In this document: one piece after another, positions 60,367 to 64,000 of the stretch
Layout: the number at the start of each line of letters is the position of its first letter
Position numbering within the stretch: position 1 is the stretch's first letter
Origin: Pseudoalteromonas flavipulchra NCIMB 2033 = ATCC BAA-314
Lineage (GTDB): Bacteria; Pseudomonadota; Gammaproteobacteria; Enterobacterales; Alteromonadaceae
Assembly (NCBI GenBank): GCA_000814665.1
Contig: JWIH01000025.1
Location: 496,001-560,000 of the forward strand
Length of the DNA stretch: 64,000 nucleotides
Direction of reading: 5' to 3'
Translations under genes and position numbers: made by a program
The notes under the pieces: model-generated
Database searches by the model: none
Told to the model about the DNA's origin: nothing
Seen by the model: the letters and a program-made list of their open reading frames with translations, nothing else

Positions 60367-61101
60367 ATGATCCAAGTAGATAACTTATATAAAAAGATTG
60401 GTGAAGTGAACGCGCTAGACGGGCTGTCATTTACCGCTCGAGATGGTCAAATTACGGGACTATTGGGACCAAATGGGGCAGGTAAAACGACTTGTTTACG
60501 GACCGTATTTGGCCTGCTCCAAGCTGATCAAGGTATGGCGTCTATCGATAGTATTGATGTTGCCAAAGAGCCAACCAGGGCAAAACAACAATTAGGATTG
60601 TTCCCAGACCCATGTGGACTCTACGAGCGCATGACACCGCGTGAATATACCCAGTTTTACGCTGAACTAAGTGGCATGGACGCAAGATCGGCCGCTGCCG
60701 CGACACAAGAAGTGTTAGAAAAGCTACAAATGTTGGATATCGCGGATAGACGCTGTAAAGGCTTTTCACAAGGCCAAAGAATGAAAACGGCGTTGGCGCA
60801 GGCTATTGTGCATAAACCAACGAATATTGTACTTGATGAGCCAACACGTGGTTTAGATGTAATGAGTACCAGAGTGTTACGAGATTTGTTGTTGATGCTT
60901 AAGGCGCAAGGTCACTGTGTCTTATTTTCTAGCCACGTGATGCAAGAAGTTGCAGCACTTTGCGATCATGTGGTGGTCATGGCGAAAGGCAAAGTGGTCG
61001 CGGAAGGTTCTCCACAAGCTCTATGCGAACAAACAGGTAAAGCGTCGCTTGAGGAAGCTTTCATTACCCTAATCGGTACGGATGAAGGAATTGCAGCATG
61101 A
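60367..61101 (+). CDS. ABC transporter ATP-binding protein (NatA-like)
   Basis: A 244-aa ATPase with GLLGPNGAGKTT (Walker A, about 31-42), the signature FSQGQRMK (LSGGQ variant), Walker B NIVLDEPTRGLDV and SSHVMQE switch. The MKTALAQAIVH between them is typical of the NatA/CcmA group. It starts 3 bp after the hydrolase stop (AAGGAG spans that stop) and overlaps the permease gene by 4 bp, making a hydrolase-NatA-NatB operon. Cargo unknown; NatAB exports Na+ in Bacillus but that should not be assumed. Confidence 0.92.
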   Translation: MIQVDNLYKKIGEVNALDGLSFTARDGQITGLLGPNGAGKTTCLRTVFGLLQADQGMASIDSIDVAKEPTRAKQQLGLFPDPCGLYERMTPREYTQFYAELSGMDARSAAAATQEVLEKLQMLDIADRRCKGFSQGQRMKTALAQAIVHKPTNIVLDEPTRGLDVMSTRVLRDLLLMLKAQGHCVLFSSHVMQEVAALCDHVVVMAKGKVVAEGSPQALCEQTGKASLEEAFITLIGTDEGIAA

Positions 61102-62234
61102 TGAAATTAATCTCGGTTTTATTTAAAAAAGAAGTGTTAGACGCAAGCCGCGACAAACGTTCAGTGATGGCTGGCCTTTACTATTGCATCGGTGCACCTA
61201 TTCTAATGTGTGTATTATTTACCGTCATGTTTAAGCAAATGGCTTCGCCAGATGCACTCAAAATCACCATTAATAATGCGGAGAATGCGCCCAACTTAGT
61301 ACAATTTTTAGCGAGTAAAGAAATTGAACATGGTGAAGGCGAAGAGGTTAAAGCCATTACCTTGGAGGTAAGCGATGATTACCAAGAGAATATGATGCAA
61401 GGTAAGAGCGCGACGGTATTTATCATCGCTGATAAATCGGAGCAAAAGTTACGTTCATCAATTAACCGACTAGAGCGTAACCTCATGTTATACAACAGCG
61501 AAGTTGCTTCATTGCGGTTAGTCGCGCGTGGTATCGATCCGACAATTGCACGTGCGATAGATGTTCAAACTCATGACCAAGCGACACCAACCTCTAAAGG
61601 GGGCTTCGTATTAGGTATTGCAACGTTATCTATTATTATTTCACTATTTTATGCGGCGATGGGTATGGCAATTGACAGTAGTGCAGGGGAGCGTGAACGA
61701 AACTCTTTACAGCTATTACTTAGCCACCCGATAAGTACTATGCATATTGTGTTAGCTAAAGTGGGGGCAATTGCAGGTTTCTCTATCATTGCTTTAGTGT
61801 TAACCACCATAGTATCAAAGTTTGCGTATAATATGGTGCCTTGGGAAATGATGGGCTTTACGGTGATTATTGGTCCTAAATTCATTATTTCGGCAATTAT
61901 CATTGGCCTGCCTATTGCGCTAATGTCAGCCAGTTTATTGATATTCATCTCTTTCTTAGCTAAATCATTTAAAGAGGCGCAATCTTATGTAGCGATGGCG
62001 CTGTTCATTCCGGTAATGATGAGTATGGCAACGACCTATGATATTGCTACCGACATTATGCAGTGGATGCCGATCGCAGCGCAGCAAAACGCAATGATTG
62101 AAATCATTAAAGGCAATGCGATACCGGTACCACAACTATTGTTGTCGAGCGCGGTAACGCTGGGGTTGTTTGCTATTTTCACCTACCTAAGCAGTCGCAT
62201 GCTAAAAAGTGAAAAGGTAGTGTTCGGCCTATAA
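61098..62234 (+). CDS. ABC transporter permease (NatB/ABC-2 type)
   Basis: A 378-aa ABC-2 permease. One helix (about 24-44), a large extracytoplasmic loop (about 45-175), then five or six helices (about 180-370). The conserved ABC-2 GERERNSLQLLLSHPIS coupling segment sits between helices 2 and 3. It overlaps NatA by ATGA. The protein pairs with that ATPase as an exporter. Confidence 0.9.
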   Translation: MMKLISVLFKKEVLDASRDKRSVMAGLYYCIGAPILMCVLFTVMFKQMASPDALKITINNAENAPNLVQFLASKEIEHGEGEEVKAITLEVSDDYQENMMQGKSATVFIIADKSEQKLRSSINRLERNLMLYNSEVASLRLVARGIDPTIARAIDVQTHDQATPTSKGGFVLGIATLSIIISLFYAAMGMAIDSSAGERERNSLQLLLSHPISTMHIVLAKVGAIAGFSIIALVLTTIVSKFAYNMVPWEMMGFTVIIGPKFIISAIIIGLPIALMSASLLIFISFLAKSFKEAQSYVAMALFIPVMMSMATTYDIATDIMQWMPIAAQQNAMIEIIKGNAIPVPQLLLSSAVTLGLFAIFTYLSSRMLKSEKVVFGL

Positions 62235-62250
62235 TTTATTAGTTCCCAAC

Positions 62251-62277
62251 AATGGCGCCCAGAGCGGCGCCATTTTT
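62251..62277 (+). terminator. Rho-independent terminator after the NatAB operon
   Basis: AATGGCGCC and GGCGCCATT arms with a 6-nt loop then five T residues, 17 bp after the stop. Confidence 0.92.
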
Positions 62278-62376
62278 GTATTTTACCTCATCTCAATTTC
62301 ACGTATAATCGGCGCCCCATAATTGATGTAGTAATGTACTAGCGTGATAACGCGCACAGTACACAGTTGAGTAAGT

Positions 62377-63291
62377 ATGAATACGGCACCTAACACCATG
62401 ACAGAGCAAGATAATCGCAAAGAAGTTTTAGAGTTTAATAAGCTGCAAAAGCGTCTGCGCCGTAATGTCGGCAACGCCATCAAAGATTACAATATGATCG
62501 AAGAAGGCGATGTGGTGATGGCTTGTATCAGCGGTGGTAAGGATTCATTCGCCATGCTGGATATTTTACTTAGCCTAAAAAAGGCAGCACCAATTCACTT
62601 TGATGTGGTGGCGGTCAATCTGGATCAAAAGCAGCCTGGGTTCCCAGAGCATATTTTGCCTGAGTACTTCGAAACGTTAGACATTCCTTATTACATCATT
62701 GATAAAGATACTTACTCAGTCGTAAAAGAGAAAGTACCAGAGGGCAAAACGACTTGTGGCCTTTGTTCACGCTTGCGTCGTGGTACTTTGTACTCATTTG
62801 CGGAAAAGATTGGCGCAACTAAAATCGCACTGGGTCATCATTTAGACGATATCGTTGAAACGCTGTTTTTAAACATGTTCTACGGCGCACGAATGAAAGC
62901 GATGCCGCCAAAGCTGCGCTCTGATGATGGTCGTAATGTGGTGATCCGCCCGCTCACTTATGCACGTGAAAAAGATCTTATTCAATACGCAGAGCATAAG
63001 GATTTTCCTATTATTCCGTGCAACCTATGTGGTTCGCAAGAAAACCTACAACGTCAAAACATTAAATCTATGTTGGTAGAGTGGGATAAGAAAACACCTG
63101 GTCGAGTAGAGAATATTTTCAAATCAATTCAAAATGTTAGTCCAAGCCAACTGGCTGACACTGAACTCTTTGACTTCGAAAGTCTGCCTCTAGATAGAGA
63201 CGGTGAACGTGAGGCTTATGACTTTAATGAAGCAGTGGTTTCCTCGACAAATATTGATGAATCATTGTTTATTGATGTAACCAATATTTAA
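62377..63291 (+). CDS. ttcA: tRNA 2-thiocytidine(32) synthetase
   Basis: ATP-dependent thiolation of C32 in certain tRNAs. 304 aa, with the PP-loop SGGKDS at 52-57, the Fe-S cluster cysteine pair in CGLCSRLRRG (Cys127, Cys130) and a third Cys in PCNLCGSQE. The N terminus NKLQKRLRRNVGNAIKDYNMI is highly conserved in this family. It is monocistronic, with a hairpin 20 bp beyond the stop. Confidence 0.96.
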   Translation: MNTAPNTMTEQDNRKEVLEFNKLQKRLRRNVGNAIKDYNMIEEGDVVMACISGGKDSFAMLDILLSLKKAAPIHFDVVAVNLDQKQPGFPEHILPEYFETLDIPYYIIDKDTYSVVKEKVPEGKTTCGLCSRLRRGTLYSFAEKIGATKIALGHHLDDIVETLFLNMFYGARMKAMPPKLRSDDGRNVVIRPLTYAREKDLIQYAEHKDFPIIPCNLCGSQENLQRQNIKSMLVEWDKKTPGRVENIFKSIQNVSPSQLADTELFDFESLPLDRDGEREAYDFNEAVVSSTNIDESLFIDVTNI

Positions 63292-63311
63292 TTCTCAACA
63301 ATGATTTTTCC

Positions 63312-63336
63312 AGACTAGGTCTGATAGGCCTAGTCT
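63312..63336. terminator. Hairpin after ttcA
   Basis: AGACTAGG and CCTAGTCT arms around a 9-nt loop, framed by TTTTCC on the left and AAAA on the right. The T-run is on the wrong side for ttcA, so function is uncertain. Confidence 0.45.
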
Positions 63337-63526
63337 AAAACTCAATAATTGGTACTCTATAACTTAACTACTTTTGCTCCCCAACATCTTTCACTTTAAA
63401 TTACCTGTTAACTCTACGCACCTAATTTATACATGCTGTCGGGAAAATGATCTCTGCATGAGATATTTTTGTTCTTAGTTTTGCAAAAAACGCAATTAAA
63501 TGTAGGTTGGTTATTTTAAATGTAAT

Positions 63527-63541
63527 TAATAATTGTTATCA
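63527..63541 (+). promoter_or_regulatory. Candidate Fur box of the TonB siderophore receptor
   Basis: TAATAATTGTTATCA matches 12 of 14 informative positions of the 7-1-7 Fur motif TGATAATNATTATCA. It lies 40 bp before the ATG at 63581, as expected for iron repression of the receptor gene. Confidence 0.72.
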
Positions 63542-63580
63542 TTTGCCTGCGCTTTAATAATAACCAAGTTGTGGCTCTAA

Positions 63581-64000
63581 ATGAAAACAATATCAAAACT
63601 ATCCCTTATCGCTTTAGCGATTATGTATCCCTCTTTGCATGCATCAGCTCAGCAGCAAGTGTCAGAAGATAAGCTTAAAGACCAAGACATAGAAAAAATA
63701 ACCGTCGTTAGCCGAACATTAAATTTATATCGTAATGGTGAATCTTCAACGGGAAAGCTTGCGGTTGACCCACTTAACTCGACCCAGATGGTGACTTCTC
63801 TCAATGCAAATCTGATCCGTGATTTAGCCGCAAGAGATGCCAAAGATCTCTATCGTAATATCGCGGGGGTCAGCCAATTTAGCTACGCGGGGGTGACTGC
63901 ACGTGGCTTTCGTCAAGAAGAAATCTATTTTGATGGTCTAAGAGGCGACCCATATGTTGGGTTTAATGTCCCACAGCTATTTAATGTCGAGCGTGTCGAC
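63581..64000 (+). CDS. TonB-dependent siderophore receptor, N-terminal fragment
   Basis: The first 140 residues of a TonB-dependent receptor that continues beyond the window. Signal peptide (about 1-25, ending HASA), TonB-box region DIEKITVVSRTLN, then the plug domain with ARDAKDLYRNIAGVSQFSY and VTARGFRQEEIYFDGLRGDP, close to the siderophore (FhuA/FpvA) group. A candidate Fur box precedes it, supporting ferric-siderophore uptake. The particular siderophore cannot be told. Confidence 0.88.
   Translation, partial: MKTISKLSLIALAIMYPSLHASAQQQVSEDKLKDQDIEKITVVSRTLNLYRNGESSTGKLAVDPLNSTQMVTSLNANLIRDLAARDAKDLYRNIAGVSQFSYAGVTARGFRQEEIYFDGLRGDPYVGFNVPQLFNVERVD

Noticed and set aside
1..64000. CRISPR arrays, rRNA, tRNA, prophage or integron
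   Set aside because: No regularly spaced repeats, no recognisable structural RNA and no integrase or phage gene seen by eye on either strand; an RNA gene search was not possible here.

Overview
The window looks like a chromosomal segment of a marine gammaproteobacterium, most probably Pseudoalteromonas or a close Alteromonadales relative. This is inferred from gene content and order (ackA-pta with divergent yfbV, yffB-dapE, DUF3718 and DUF2987 proteins, large TonB-dependent receptors), the AT-rich composition and dispersed inverted-repeat elements. No database search was possible. I see no rRNA, tRNA, CRISPR array, prophage or transposase, and nearly all of the sequence is intact protein-coding genes.

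Layout. 1-4406: sugar import and trehalase, an AraC regulator and a divergent aldehyde dehydrogenase. 4468-10159: an orphan membrane histidine kinase, an exported HAD hydrolase with a divergent LysR gene, YbaK and a YafJ-like amidotransferase. 10224-15019: purMN with a DUF3108 gene, a DUF465 protein behind a structured leader, and a GGDEF/EAL protein. 15081-20654: LysR with a divergent quinone oxidoreductase, a lone MlaC-like protein, glutathione peroxidase-ldhA and a beta-hydroxyacid dehydrogenase. 20698-27849: an overlapping five-gene operon (ACT protein, degenerate EIIA-Glc, YffB, DapE, M15 peptidase), then ackA-pta and yfbV. 27917-32904: rlmA with a CbiM-like protein, xthA, DUF3718, and a DEAD-box helicase behind a MITE-like element. 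32972-40976: an envelope-modification locus. 41040-48676: dGTPase, Bax-like glucosaminidase, DUF2987, a TonB receptor and a dicarboxylate symporter. 48848-56052: an Ig-like lipoprotein, topA, a second copy of the MITE, and a YqhA-like protein. 56335-62234: two ABC exporters around a GntR regulator and a secreted hydrolase. 62377-64000: ttcA and the start of a Fur-box siderophore receptor.

The most coherent system is the envelope locus. An OmpR-type regulator and kinase sit among an eptA-dgkA pair, an LtaS-like sulfatase-fold transferase and an orphan Omp85-like outer-membrane protein. Four copies of a PmrA-type site (CTTAAG-N5-CTTAAG or a close variant) lie 47-53 bp before the start codons of eptA, the LtaS-like gene, the regulator itself and the Omp85-like gene. 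Each is followed by a -10-like hexamer. This predicts a self-contained regulon joining lipid A phosphoethanolamine addition, diacylglycerol recycling and two uncharacterised envelope proteins.

The second theme is small non-autonomous repeats. Two copies of a MITE-like element (TIR AACCTGAG, 4-bp target duplications) lie in opposite orientation 23 kb apart. A separate ~162-bp hairpin element has TACCA-type ends, and single copies of such ends recur at gene 3' ends, twice providing a stop codon and once lying inside a reading frame.
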